A stretch of 64,000 nt of DNA from Fonsecaea monophora (taxonomy: Eukaryota > Ascomycota > Eurotiomycetes > Chaetothyriales > Herpotrichiellaceae): positions 285,779 through 349,778 of the forward strand of contig NW_019173955.1 in the NCBI RefSeq assembly GCF_001642475.1. Reading direction: 5' to 3'. Positions 34,296 through 45,404 of this stretch are shown here, in pieces; position 1 is the stretch's first letter; every line of letters begins with the position of its first letter. The position numbers were made by a program, and so were the translations under genes. Below the pieces are notes generated by a model. That model was not told where the DNA came from. It was given only the letters and a program-made list of their open reading frames with translations, and ran no database searches.

Positions 34296-35665
34296 GTTGC
34301 GTGTGTACTGAAGCTAGTTGCCCTCACAAAGAGTCGCGTGGAGATGTTTCGCAGTAAGCCGTCAAACCTGGGGAATCTCTGATTCAGGGTGCTCGGCATT
34401 GAAGTCTCGAGGTTACAATTGAGGGCGCCAGCGACTCGATGTCGGCTTGGCCCCATCATGCACCCCATCCATGCAGAATCCACGGTGAGAGCCAATTGAC
34501 GTTGACTTATGCAATTGATTTGCTAGATAAGGAACCGCCATGTCTTTGCAGTGTCGCAGGAGCAAAACAGGGTCGACATGCACACAAGCATGAGCGAAGT
34601 CTTAGCGGACGCTCCACTGCCCCGCCTGATCAGATGCTTGTCTTGTCTCCGACGCCAATCGATCTGCCGAGGCGATTGTGGTTTTTTACCATCTTGTTTG
34701 GCGGTGGGACCGAGCATCCCAGCTTGAGATAGCAGCCCGCAGGCGTCAGGGTCAAATCGAGATGCTTGCGTCGGTACCTACCCCGGTTGCAGGGTGGAAA
34801 ACATTGATGACCTCGTTCGCGGAAGAATTCTCCTGAGAGCTGGTCGATCGTCTCGACACCGATGATCAGTCTGGGCGCGGGCTTCTTTTGCGGTCTTCTC
34901 ATTTCTCTTTGCCTGTTCTCACACCACGAGACTTGAAGTGAACAGAACCAAAGATTACGGGCAATGGTGTGATGTGTATAACTGAAAGCAACCAAGAGCA
35001 TATACCAAGACAATGGTTCATTCATGGCATCGCGGGGGGAGGGCCAGAACGCGGCGACAGACGGCCAATGAATGCTGCGCGTCTTTGGGCGTGTGTTGAA
35101 TCGGGCGGCATGTGACGCGGAGTGAATTCACGAGGATGAGACTCTCCCAGTTTTGAAGCAGATGGCGCAGATGGGCGCAGTTTGTGCCTGCGTATCGGGT
35201 AACGCAGCCATGACGTTGGCCCCAATGGGGATAAACAGCCCAAACAACGAGTCACCAGATCCCTCTTACTCGTACTGCGCCTAGACTCAACACTCTGCGT
35301 CTCGCATATCGCCGTCTTCGTGCCTGAATTCTGAAGTCTGAGTCCTCACATCATATCATTCTGGAAACTCTAACCCGGTCCACCGAACACTCCCCCATGA
35401 TACATATTGAGCATCCCAGGATCTTTATCCCGCAGCAACACAAAATCTGCAAAGAACTCCACTTCACCGGCTCTATTCCACCTGGCACTTCTTTTTCTGT
35501 ACCATTGACATCTCCTTGCGGTCAATAAGCAATCAACAGAGAGTCGACTGTCAAGAGACATTTTACACGCAAAGCAATTCTCTCCTTCCCCTCGTCACAT
35601 CTCAAGGGCACTGAGAGCGAAACAACGAGTACACATTTGACACACAATCAGTACACCAAAGAAGA
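34296..35665. other. Intergenic, possible weak minus-strand exons
   Basis: A minus frame starting at ATG 35025 contains PRLIIGVETIDQLSGEFF and RERGHQCFPPCNRG, followed by a plausible GTAGGT donor near 34790. It looks partly coding, but I cannot link it to a family or close a gene. Nothing else is supported. Confidence 0.3.
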
Positions 35666-36097
35666 ATGGCATCACCACCATCCTACTCCGCCACAGCCGA
35701 TCCCGGACGGGAGAGGCTACCGCCATACAGAGCGTCGCACGGGTTCGCCAACAGTCGAGAAGAACTTGCGGCGCTCAAAGAATTCGCCGAGTCCAAGCTA
35801 TACGTCGATGCTGGGTCCAACGGCATGTTACCGGATCTTCGTGGGGGAGCGGGAGGACTACAGTCTCTCGCGTGGGGAGGGCCGATGGGGTCCCGGAATC
35901 CTTATTGGGAGGTTGGGTGGCCTGAGCCGGAGAGCAAGGAAGAGCGCAAGAGGCGAAAGGAGCAGGAGAAGCAAAGGAAGAAGGAGGAGAAGGAGAGGGG
36001 GAAGGAGAAAGAACACGAGAGAAGAGGGAGTGTCGCCGAGAGGCTGATGAGGGTCATCAGTCGAGGCAGCAGCAAAGATGGAGACACGGTTTCTTGA
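35666..36097 (+). CDS. Small conserved protein with charged C-terminal helix
   Basis: Single exon, 143 residues. The N-terminal 85 residues are Pro/Gly/Ser-rich with LPPYRASHGFANSREELAAL and a WGGPMGSRNPYWEVGWPEP segment. From residue 88 comes a long Lys/Glu/Arg helix (KEERKRRKEQEKQRKKEEKE), ending in SVAERLMRVISRGSSK. I recall similar short proteins in Eurotiomycetes without a role. The charged single helix and the conserved C-terminal amphipathic segment suggest a protein- or membrane-binding peptide (inference). The ATG follows an A-rich leader typical of fungal starts. Confidence 0.65.
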   Translation: MASPPSYSATADPGRERLPPYRASHGFANSREELAALKEFAESKLYVDAGSNGMLPDLRGGAGGLQSLAWGGPMGSRNPYWEVGWPEPESKEERKRRKEQEKQRKKEEKERGKEKEHERRGSVAERLMRVISRGSSKDGDTVS

Positions 36098-37404
36098 CAA
36101 GGACCGCTGTTGTCTTGTTTGGAATTCCTCCCTCGACCGTGCATGTGCATCATTGCAAGGGTTCAACGAGCATTGCTACGTATCAAAAGTCGGGTTCTGT
36201 TATTGACTCCTTTACGTGGTCACAGGAGAAGGGGAATTGTCGATGTGCGTGTGCATTTAGCCTCATAGCAACCTTTTCCAAGATGTGTTTTTCATTGAGC
36301 CGAATCCATCATGATCTCTCTGCTCTGTCCTGTCTTGTCTTGTGTGAGTACATGTAATATCACGATGACCCCAAGGAAGGGCAATGCATTGTGGCTACTT
36401 GCAGCAGCCCCCGACAACTACCAGTCCGCGAATAACACGCACTGCATTGGTGGCACTCGTTGCACTCGGCCACCTGCTGAATAAGGTACGCCGGTCCAGT
36501 ACCTCGTATTACCAAGAACCTGTGTAGGTGCCATACCTAGATAGCCCTATTCTTCAGGTCGAGTTCTCAGTTCCTCGGAGACTTTATTGTGTCTCGCCCA
36601 ACCTCCGTATCCTTATTACTATCCCAATCTGGAGCGGGAGAGCGAGGAATGGGAGGATATTGTCCCGACTTGACTTCCTATCGATCCCCACTATGTTCCC
36701 GAATACCCCTTGAACTTCCGAACCCACTTCATCACCTTACATAATATGTATATCCCTATTTACGAGTACCGAGTATGTATCTCGTATATGCTCCCCTTTA
36801 TGTCCGGTTGCGGAGGACAATGCCCATAACCTCCAGTCTTATCTTTTCCTTTTCCATACATGTAAATTGCCTTTGTAGAAGGCAATACAGACTCGGAGTC
36901 GGCTTCTTGGTATGCCGTGTCCCGTACGCCATATCCCGAGACAGTCTCAGGAACTTGTGTTATGTCCCGGCTGTACTTACCGAGCTATCTACTTCGTAGT
37001 GCACTAGGGAGATATACCATCATCCGCGCGGAAACGGGGTTAAGGGGACATACATACGTATTGGTCATTACCTGCTGAATTACTAACACCCCCCCTCTTG
37101 TTTCCCTTGTGGATCCATTCCGACCAGGGTTCAAGTCTGCATACTCTGTACCTCGTATAGAAGGTATAGACGGCAAAACCACTAGATCTCGATACCCACG
37201 TGTCCACTCTCTCTGTCTATATAAACAGGGCAGAAGTTGCCAAGACGAGGTGCGACTTTGATATATCATAAGCACGGAACAAACAGTCTCTACAAGTCAG
37301 CACTGTACACCCCGTTAGCGCATTTTAGTTAAAGATAGATTCAGGTCCTTTGGAGATTCTTGAGATTGCCTTCGAGGAAGATTTTGTCAAACGAACCAAA
37401 CACA
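36098..37404. other. Intergenic, repeated CTCGTA/TACGAG motifs
   Basis: The stretch 36480-37160 has several copies of tacctcgtat, tacgagtacc and similar words, and is richer in TA than its neighbours. No gene is supported. The last 200 bp form the promoter of the esterase. Confidence 0.5.
37218..37225 (+). promoter_or_regulatory. TATA box of the esterase gene
   Basis: TATATAAA lies 180 bp before the ATG at 37405, downstream of a CT-rich patch (37201-37217). Confidence 0.55.
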
Positions 37405-38403
37405 ATGGACTCACCCAAGTACGCCGCATTCACCGTCCTGGAGACGACGTACAAAGTCGTCGACAACCACGCCATCAGTGTCTACACGTTGATCCCCAAG
37501 GCCCTGCCGTCGCCGTCGTCTTCGCCTCGGCCAGTCATGGTCAAGTTCCACGGCGGCTTCCTGATCACCGGCACGGCGCTGTACCCGGACTGGTTTCCCG
37601 CGTGGCTGGTGGCGTACGCGCTGCGCCACGCCGCGGTGCTAGTGCTGCCCAACTACCGGCTCGCGCCTGAGGCGACGGGCCTTGAGATCATGGCCGACCT
37701 GCACGACTTCTGGGCCTGGCTGAGGTCCGACTTCGAGACGTACCTCGCGGGCGCGGCGCCGGGCGTCCAGGTCGATCTGGCCAGGGTGCTCTCCACGGGC
37801 GAGAGCGCCGGCGGGTATCTCTCGGTGCAGAGCGCGCTGGGAGGCGAGGAGCAGGAGCAGGGGTCGATGGTCCCCACCGCCGCCATCGCCACGTACCCGA
37901 TGCTGGACATGAGGTCGCCCTTCTACACCAAAGACTACCCCAAGGTCGTGCTGGGTGCGCCAACAATCCCCAAGGAGGTCATGGGCGAACACCTGCGCGC
38001 GGTCGAAGAGGACGCAAAGAGCGCGAAACGAAGAGTCATCAGCTCCGCGACCCCGCCGAACAGACTACCCCTGGCTCTCTCGGCGGTGCAGCAGGGTCTG
38101 TTTACGAAACTGCTGGGCGAGGACACGATCTTGTTCCCACTCGAAAGAATCGAGCACGTCAGCCCGGAGAAGGTGCCGCCCATCCTAATCATCCACGGCC
38201 GCGACGACACCGGGGTCCCCGCGGAAGGGAGCGAGAAGTGGGTGGCAAGGGCGCGAGAAAGGTTTGGATCCGAGAAAGTCGCCTTGGTGCTCCAGCCCGG
38301 CGAGCATGGATTTGACACGGATGAGAAGATAACGCTTGAAACGCCGTGGCTCAAGGACGCGTTGGTGCCGATAACGGCGGCGTGGCTGGGGACCGACGAG
38401 TAG
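37405..38403 (+). CDS. Alpha/beta hydrolase (HSL-type esterase/lipase)
   Basis: Single exon, 332 residues from ATG 37405 (MDSPKYAAF); an upstream in-frame ATG is at 37360. The oxyanion motif is MVKFHGGFL, the nucleophile Ser134 lies in STGESAGGYLS, the acid is in HGRDDTGVP (Asp267/268) and the base His301 in PGEHGFD. This is the hydrolase-fold 3 family (PF07859), cytosolic, often an esterase on small or xenobiotic esters. The coding part is clearly richer in GC than its flanks and has C/G at most third positions. Convergent with the GT34 gene downstream. Confidence 0.87.
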   Translation: MDSPKYAAFTVLETTYKVVDNHAISVYTLIPKALPSPSSSPRPVMVKFHGGFLITGTALYPDWFPAWLVAYALRHAAVLVLPNYRLAPEATGLEIMADLHDFWAWLRSDFETYLAGAAPGVQVDLARVLSTGESAGGYLSVQSALGGEEQEQGSMVPTAAIATYPMLDMRSPFYTKDYPKVVLGAPTIPKEVMGEHLRAVEEDAKSAKRRVISSATPPNRLPLALSAVQQGLFTKLLGEDTILFPLERIEHVSPEKVPPILIIHGRDDTGVPAEGSEKWVARARERFGSEKVALVLQPGEHGFDTDEKITLETPWLKDALVPITAAWLGTDE

Positions 38404-39262
38404 GCGTACACACACAGTCTTGATATGGCAATAGGGCATCAAACTGGGTACATACAGGCAGGACAAAAAGCTATAGAAATAAAGGGATTCTTTCAGTCGC
38501 AAAGACTCGATCAAGAGAACGATACAGCGACGACTGAGTCCAAGAACATGAAGGGAGAGAGACGGAGACGTTGTCGTCGCGCAAGGCCTACTAGTTGGTA
38601 CAAGGCTGAATCGAGCAGGCAAGGCTGAGACCCCCAACCCCTGTCCCGAATTCTATCTTTGCAAGAGTTCAGGATCCCTGCCGAACATGTAGCAACCGCG
38701 AATGTGGTCAAGCTGAAGCCTCATGTCAAAGCCTTCAGCAAGATTACAATGTTATTGACATATCATGGTCTTGCCACCAGTGTCTATATTAGTCTGGGTT
38801 TCGTCCATGCTCAGCTGACAAGAGATTCTGGACGCATGTGCCCGACAACAGCGGGAATAGTGGACCATGCCACATTTTCCGCCCTTTGAGAATTCCGCCC
38901 ATCTATTTTGTGCCGTAAAGTCCAGGTCTCAATGCCTCCCAATGCCCGCCCGTCTAAGTATACACGTTGAAAGAGACAGATTTCCGTCAACCCGAGTTAC
39001 ATGATCCTGCTCGTCCTCTGTTATGCTCTAAACAAATCAAGGTGCTCAACTGTGAAATGTTGACAGTCGTTCAATGGGTCCCAGCCATTGAAATCTGATG
39101 CATTCCAAACAGCTTAGGCATATTGCGCCCAAAAGTGGAGTGAATAAATCCCCGAGAGGTTCGAGGGCACTCCAATATGCGATGTTTTCGTGCGTCTGAG
39201 AAAAAACTCAGCGCTTTCATGGTAACCGCCCATTCCCCTCGCCGGTAAAGATGATGAGAATG
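38404..39262. other. Convergent intergenic region
   Basis: The region lies between the 3' ends of the esterase and the glycosyltransferase. Frames at 38425-38628 and 38659-38889 have no recognisable content. I see nothing else. Confidence 0.5.
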
Positions 39263-40816
39263 TCATCCCGTTTGTGGCGCCACTGTTTCTTTGAACAAGC
39301 TCTGATTGATTTTGGCCCACTTGTCACTGACAAGGTCTTTGAACCTTGCCCAACCTGATCGATTGAGTCTGTTGCTGAGTTCGCGATACATGTACATTTC
39401 CGCCCAGCAATCTCGACCCCATTCGCATCCGGCCATGTTAACCATGAAGTCTCGTTCGTGCTCGTTGTAGTGGAATCTTGGGTCTAGGAGAGGCTTTCCC
39501 TCTTCGACAACTTGCCCTTGGGCCGGCTGGAGGGCACATGCACCAGGGGGGAAGGAATTTATCTTCCGCTGGGGGATGAATGCGAAATGTGTCCGGAGGT
39601 ATGGCTGCGAGGCATACAGGTGCTCCAATGCATCTTGCTCCTTGTGTTCCCATTCCATGTGTTTCTGTTCATAGAGGACAGGGTCCCACCAGAGGTCAAG
39701 TAACCGGTCTGTGAATGGAGATCGTCGCACGAAGAAAGACCCTAGGTTGAAACCATCGCAGTCCTGAGGGATGATGATGTCGATGGAGGACGTCAGATTG
39801 TCGCCAGTGGGGCAGCGAGCAACCGGGTCAAGGAAGTCGGTGACCGGAGGATGGACGACGTGGAGAGGGTTGTAGAGATTGATGTCGCGGTACACGCTCT
39901 TGTCGAGATCGTTGAATATGTGGGATTGTAGAGATATTGAAGGCTCCATGATGAAGGTGTTCAAGTCGAGCCACCAGAACCTGCAGTACTGTCAGTGATA
40001 CGACACCCAGTCCGTTGGCAATCCTTCCTCGTACCATTCAGCTTTAGGGTACCTGGCCATTGCATTCCGGATCAGGTCAACCTTTTCCCAGCTCTCACGC
40101 CATTCATGAGCGTATCTCTTCTTGGTGCTCATGTCTGCAATGTCTAATATGTATCCCCATCTTTCAGAATATCTCTTCTTATTTTTCACACTGTCACGCT
40201 CAATGGCCCATTCTCTAGGACCTTTCCATTCCATAACACCGCCGCCCTCGTTGGCTCCGAGGATAATGACGAACTTGCTTCCGCCGCCGAGATGGGAGTT
40301 ACCACGGTATTTAGACAGGGCGTCTAGAACAGAAAGTTAGGACTGGACCAGACATGTGAAAAAGAGGCATCGTCACTCACTTGTCTGGGACAATATAACC
40401 GTCGTCAGTGTGACAATGGACAGTATTATGAACAGAAATTTGAACCTCCTCAAGACATTGCCAGCAAAAGTCTTTATTCTCGCCAGATTCCCACCGCCTC
40501 TTGGGTACCACCGGCTGCGACCAAGTTTCTCTGGGTCTTTCCAGTTGGCCGACAAAGGAGTGTAGGGACTGAAGACGGGCAGCGTCGAGGAGATTTTCCG
40601 CTTGGACCGCAGGAAGAAGCCCTCATTTTTGGTCTGGATGCTGGGGTATCCTCTCACTTGAGCACTTTTTGCCTTTGCCGCAGCCCAGTGATCGTCATTG
40701 TTGCTGTAATTGTTGGTTCCTGCGTACAAGCCGCTGGGCGTTGAGCTGCGCTCAGTCAGACCTGGTGTGTTCCATCCTCTGTTGGGCAGTGGTGAAATCG
40801 ATCGAGAGTGGGACAT
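39263..40816 (-). CDS. GT34 alpha-mannosyltransferase (Mnn10/Mnn11-like)
   Basis: Three exons (40816-40381, 40323-40035, 39980-39263) give 480 residues. It is a type II membrane protein: about 120 residues of Ser/Pro-rich cytosolic tail, a single anchor (FKFLFIILSIVTLTTVIL), then the lumenal GT34 domain (PF05637). Signatures are GGGSKFVIILGANEGGGV, KAEWFWWLDLNTFIMEP (the DxD-like site, rebuilt by splicing, Asp247), DCDGFNLGSFFVR and DFMVNMAGCEW. Yeast Mnn10 and Mnn11 are subunits of the Golgi mannan polymerase II complex that extends the alpha-1,6 backbone. I cannot tell which of the two is the closer orthologue. Wall assembly would be the cellular role. Confidence 0.9.
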
Positions 40817-42227
40817 CGGAGCAGGATGGTAGAAAGGGGGTCACAGGACAGGAAGGTGTTGGATGCGCATCAAAGAGGACAACGACTGGCAGTAGTGAGT
40901 GAGTACTGTGGAGCGGGTTGTCTTGCTATGTGAGGCGTTGAGGGAATAGAATGAAGGTCAGATTGACAATAGAGCGTAGGCGGTTGATTCAGCTCATCTG
41001 ACTTGAGGTGCAGGACCTTCGACAAGCCCGCAGCAAGACCAGGTTGATGGTGATTGTGAAATGCATCAGCAGCCACATGGAGATGGTCTCATCGACCAAG
41101 AACGTAACAGCCCAGACTTTAAGGGAGGGGTTATTTCTGTTCTGGAATTCGAATCTGTTTATTATTTTCCATGTTACAAAAAGCCCCCGACTACATACAC
41201 TACGTATCCGACAACCCACACCCGCCTGCGCCCGCGATGCTTGCCAAGGGCCTTCGGTGCCCTCGTCTGGCTGACACTTGTCGACTCCCGGTACCTGCTC
41301 CGAGTAGGTAGGCTCGCCAGTACCCGCTTGACCATTTCTCCATGCAGACAAGTGGTAGGGAGGCGTGTGGGCTGCCGAGAATGGCACCTTGCAGCACCAA
41401 GACCCGTCGTGCCAGTGCAAAGTACCCGCTCCGAACAGTGACTCGTACCTTGGGAGGGATATGGCAAATCAATGGGCTTTCTCTGAGAATGTCGCGAGGT
41501 CTGTACCGAGTACCTGACAGGTGTCCCTTTTCCAAGATGCACCCGCTGACTGCGATATCAAGAGCCACTTCCCATCCGTCCACCCGACTTAGAAGACTCC
41601 CACTACAGAAGTCACCCTGTGTACGAAATACCTACGCATACAGCCAATTCGCTCCTTTTCATAATGTACAAGATATTCAGGGACAGGCACAAAGTCTGTG
41701 GAACCTCTTGAGACACTGGTGCAGTTAGACCCCGCTGAGAGATCTCCGCTTTCCGCTGTGCACGATCGACCCGTTGCTGGCTTTTCAGACATTGGTGGGA
41801 AGGCGCATCAAGATGAATTTCTCCTTTCCCTTGCCCCATCCACAGTTTGTCACAGGGTCCACTCTAGGCGTATCGATGGCCAGCCACGATGGCGACGATG
41901 GCTCCGACCCTCGCCATGAGTGGGACCCTGGTCAGTGGCTATAAAGCCAGCCAGCCACCCATCCCAACCCGGTCCCGCGTATCACGGCTTGATGTGTGCA
42001 TGGTATCCGTGGAGAAAAGTCAAATCGACCGGGAGGGTTGCACAGTGCCTGATAAAAGAAAGGACTTTGGACATATGCAACTTTCCAACGGCGGCAGCTT
42101 TGCGCATCATTACTTTGTTTTTGGTTTGTAAAACTCGAATGTATTCGAGGTGCTCAACAGTCACAGCACTATCATGACATGGTCATTTCCAAGCTATCCG
42201 TCCACCATCCAATGGGCATATCCTCAT
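40817..42227. other. Intergenic, no supported gene
   Basis: The first 200 bp lie upstream of the GT34 gene. The rest contains many overlapping short frames on both strands and no motif. A TATAAA-like box (41938-41944) and CTCGTA/TACCGAG words occur without a matching gene. Confidence 0.45.
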
Positions 42228-45200
42228 TCAACAATCCGGCTCTAGTCGCACGGTTGGCGCGATGGGCACCTCGCCAGCATTGTCTCTCATACTCAACCTC
42301 ATGCTCTCGCGTTCCTTCATCCGTTGATGATGGTGTCGTTCCTCCTGGACGATGAACCCTTCTTCGTCAGTAGGCCTTGGTCTTGCACTGTCCCCAAACG
42401 TAATTTCCACCTTGAACTTCAAAAACTCTCCCTTGCCATTGTCGAAAATGGTGATGACGTCTCCTGTATACAGCTTCCCAAACAAGGCGGCATCTCCGGA
42501 GGGTGACTCCTTTCGCAGTTCGACGTCGTTGACAAAGACAGATCCGCTTGCCGAAGTCGCGACCAGTGTTCTAACCCCAGGAAGTGCGGTCCAGTCATTT
42601 CCGCGATTGATGTGAGCCTCCATACCAGGTGCCCAGAATGTGATCTTGAGGGCGAATTTGGGAATTCGTGTGTCTTTGGTGTCAGGGTACTTAACGGTGC
42701 AATCAATGCCCCGTCCCCACAGTATGAATCTGGCTTCCAGGTTGATGGTAACGTTTGCAAAAGACCCAGGAATGCTGGTGAGCTTGCCATATCGTCGTGC
42801 AGGTTTGATGAATTGAGTTGTTTGAGAACTCGTTCTGGTTGTACTCTCCAGCTCTGGAGCAGGACGGATGAAACGGTCCAATCGCCCCATACTTCTAACC
42901 TCATGACCAGTCTTCGCGTCAATCGTGACGGCAAGCTCAGCTGATGGAGGGGAGTTTCTGGTGATCAAATTTCCATGAAATGTCTCCGCCTTTGCCCGGA
43001 GCCTACTGGCTCTCGACACATTCCTTGCTTCGACCTCTGCCTCAAAGTGAGCTGGGTCATCGACTAGGCCAAGGTCGATGCGACGAGTACATACGGGCTC
43101 TTCGGACACTTGAGCCGTATCCCCAGATTCGTTATTCGCGTGTGGAGTGACTGAAGCCGAGGGCGACAGCTGACGGGTCTCAGGAGTGACAGGGTTGGTT
43201 GTTTCTGGAGTTGCTACGTCCGAAATATCTGCCTCAGGAGACGCCATGTTAAGCTGACCTATTTGGTTCTCTGCCCCCATAAGGCTTGCGGCTGAACCGC
43301 CTGCGATTTCAGGTACGCCGAGTACCTGAGGATATTGAGGTGGTCGGCCAGAAATGTCAGCGTTTTCTGCAATACGCGGTGGACCACGATCTCCAAAATC
43401 ATTCACGCTGATTTGCTCGACTCGATTTCGGATATCTTGTACTGCTGTCGGCGAAGTCGGGCTCAGTTCTCCGCCAAATATTCCCGAACTACGCAGAGCG
43501 GACGCGGAAATCTCTCCAAAGAGACGTTGGGCCGGTAGTTCTGGCGCAACGGGTAACGGCAGAAAACTTTCACCAGGTTCGGGGAGACGAGGATATGCGA
43601 TAGCTCCCGCCAAGGGTGATAGTTCTGTTCGCGTGCGAATGCGCTTCGCTGGGCGATCTGGTGTCCGCACTGAAGAGGGCGGCTGCGTCAGTTGGTTCAA
43701 GGTGTTAATCAATTCTTCGTCGATGATATCCTCGTCGACTTCATCAACAACTTCGAGGCAGTTTTGTGGGTTGTCAACCAGCTCCTCGATATCCTCATAG
43801 TTGCAGTGATCTGGCAAGTCGCGTAGCCACGGGTGTCGCAAACATTCAGGCTCCTTTGGCCGTAGAGCAGGGTTCCTATTTAGGAGCTTCCCAACGAAAT
43901 CGATTGCCATCTCTGATACCCCAGCCTGCCTCAGCGTGTCAAAGTTGACATTCTTCGTCATAATATTGTTCAGCATTTGCGCGCCGCGATCATCGCCTCG
44001 TCCGGTGACTGGAGGCTTCCCGCAGAGAAGGTGGAAAATGACGGCGCCAAAGGACCACATATCCACAGACTGATCGTAGGGTGACGGGGGTTGTTTTGTT
44101 GCAGGTTCTCCTAACCGACGTCTTTTTGTAGCTGTTCCTTGTGTATACGTTGCATAGTCAGGGTATACCTCCGGTGCACAATAAAGAAGAGTACCACAAA
44201 ACGTTTTGAGAAAGGTCTCTTGGTCGGTCACACATTTTGACAAGCCAAAGTCGGATAGCTTGACGATCAGAGGATTTCGGGACGCTATGAGGATGTTGTC
44301 TGGCTTGATATCGCGATGGGTGATGTTTCTTCGATGAAGATAATAGAGAGCGTGCAATATCTGTTTGGCAATCTGCTGAACGTCGGACTCGGGGATAGCT
44401 CCATGCTTCCCGAGCTCTTTCGCAAGCTCGCCGTAGGGGACATACTCCATCAGGATATAAATCCAGTGTTGGTAAGTGTGACAATCGACGTAGTTGACAA
44501 TATTCGGATGGCTCAGGTTTTTCATAATGTTGAGTTCGCTGTCAAATTTCATATCGAGGACGCCGTTTTTGATAAAGCGGCGCTTGTCAAGCTCCTTTGC
44601 TGCGTAGATGTCGCCTTCTTCCTTCGTCTGGACCTTATAGACGGTTGCAAAAGCCCCTTTTCCAAGCAGACCGGTAAAGTTGTACAAGGAGCCTCCATTC
44701 CAGTAATTTCCATACGTGCTCTCCCTCATGGAAGCAAATTGCGCCACATCACCTCTTGCGGCGAGATACCTTCTCAGATTCTCTTCATATTCGTCTTCGT
44801 AGTCACCACGACTGGGTATCCGCACCATCATCTTGATCTCGTTCTTTCTTCCACCACCAAAGAGAGAAATGATAGAGCCATGCTTGAGGGCGATAGTCGC
44901 GGGTCTGAGGTTAGGATTATCTCGACGAGCTCTCGCCCTGAGGTGGACATCATCAACGACGGTTCCATTGGTAGATAAGTCTTCCAGCATAAGGCTGCCC
45001 TGGCTGTTCACAAATATCTTGAAATGCACTTTGCTCACTAAGTTGTCATCATCGTATGCGGTGAGAAGCACGTCGCATTGATTCCGAGCGCGGCCAAATC
45101 TAAACCCATCTTTTAGATTCGTGACAGGCGACGACATTCGCAAAGCTAGGTCTCGGGGCTGATTAAATTCGTCCCGGAAAAGCAGGTCGTCTTCGCTGAT

Positions 45201-45404
45201 ATCCTGTAGGTCGGCATTTTGCAGTATGTGCATGGGTGAATCCAACAGGTTCGCTTTTACCGCCTCAAACGCGGCAGGGGAAGTTGGACTCAACAGACAT
45301 ATCACGTCTATGGCATCCTCGTTCGATATATTGGACACGTTCCTCCTTAGACGGCGAGGGTCTTCAATCGGCTGCGTTGAAGGCTGGGTGGGTTGCGAGA
45401 CCAT
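42228..45404 (-). CDS. RAD53: Rad53/Chk2-like FHA protein kinase
   Basis: Single exon, 1058 residues. The N terminus has a short SQ/TQ cluster (VSQPTQPSTQP), the site type phosphorylated by ATM/ATR kinases. FHA1 lies at about 100-195 (FRFGRARNQCDVLL, LSTNGTVVDD). The kinase domain spans 241-526: GKGAFATVYK, Lys270, HRDIKPDN at 363-370, DFG at 385-387 and APE at 410-412. A second FHA-like fold is at about 880-1000 (RFILWGRGIDCTVKYPD, SGSVFVNDVEL). Two FHA domains around one kinase is the Rad53 arrangement, acting in the nucleus on DNA damage and replication stress. The long linker (530-880) is Pro/Ser-rich. Whether this is the orthologue or an FHA-kinase paralogue needs a tree. Confidence 0.85.
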   Translation of the reverse strand: MVSQPTQPSTQPIEDPRRLRRNVSNISNEDAIDVICLLSPTSPAAFEAVKANLLDSPMHILQNADLQDISEDDLLFRDEFNQPRDLALRMSSPVTNLKDGFRFGRARNQCDVLLTAYDDDNLVSKVHFKIFVNSQGSLMLEDLSTNGTVVDDVHLRARARRDNPNLRPATIALKHGSIISLFGGGRKNEIKMMVRIPSRGDYEDEYEENLRRYLAARGDVAQFASMRESTYGNYWNGGSLYNFTGLLGKGAFATVYKVQTKEEGDIYAAKELDKRRFIKNGVLDMKFDSELNIMKNLSHPNIVNYVDCHTYQHWIYILMEYVPYGELAKELGKHGAIPESDVQQIAKQILHALYYLHRRNITHRDIKPDNILIASRNPLIVKLSDFGLSKCVTDQETFLKTFCGTLLYCAPEVYPDYATYTQGTATKRRRLGEPATKQPPSPYDQSVDMWSFGAVIFHLLCGKPPVTGRGDDRGAQMLNNIMTKNVNFDTLRQAGVSEMAIDFVGKLLNRNPALRPKEPECLRHPWLRDLPDHCNYEDIEELVDNPQNCLEVVDEVDEDIIDEELINTLNQLTQPPSSVRTPDRPAKRIRTRTELSPLAGAIAYPRLPEPGESFLPLPVAPELPAQRLFGEISASALRSSGIFGGELSPTSPTAVQDIRNRVEQISVNDFGDRGPPRIAENADISGRPPQYPQVLGVPEIAGGSAASLMGAENQIGQLNMASPEADISDVATPETTNPVTPETRQLSPSASVTPHANNESGDTAQVSEEPVCTRRIDLGLVDDPAHFEAEVEARNVSRASRLRAKAETFHGNLITRNSPPSAELAVTIDAKTGHEVRSMGRLDRFIRPAPELESTTRTSSQTTQFIKPARRYGKLTSIPGSFANVTINLEARFILWGRGIDCTVKYPDTKDTRIPKFALKITFWAPGMEAHINRGNDWTALPGVRTLVATSASGSVFVNDVELRKESPSGDAALFGKLYTGDVITIFDNGKGEFLKFKVEITFGDSARPRPTDEEGFIVQEERHHHQRMKERESMRLSMRDNAGEVPIAPTVRLEPDC

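Noticed and set aside
34523..35025. Possible two-exon minus-strand gene beginning MNEPLSW
   Set aside because: The first frame looks partly coding, but the continuation has no known fold and the splice pair is weak; mentioned only in the intergenic entry.
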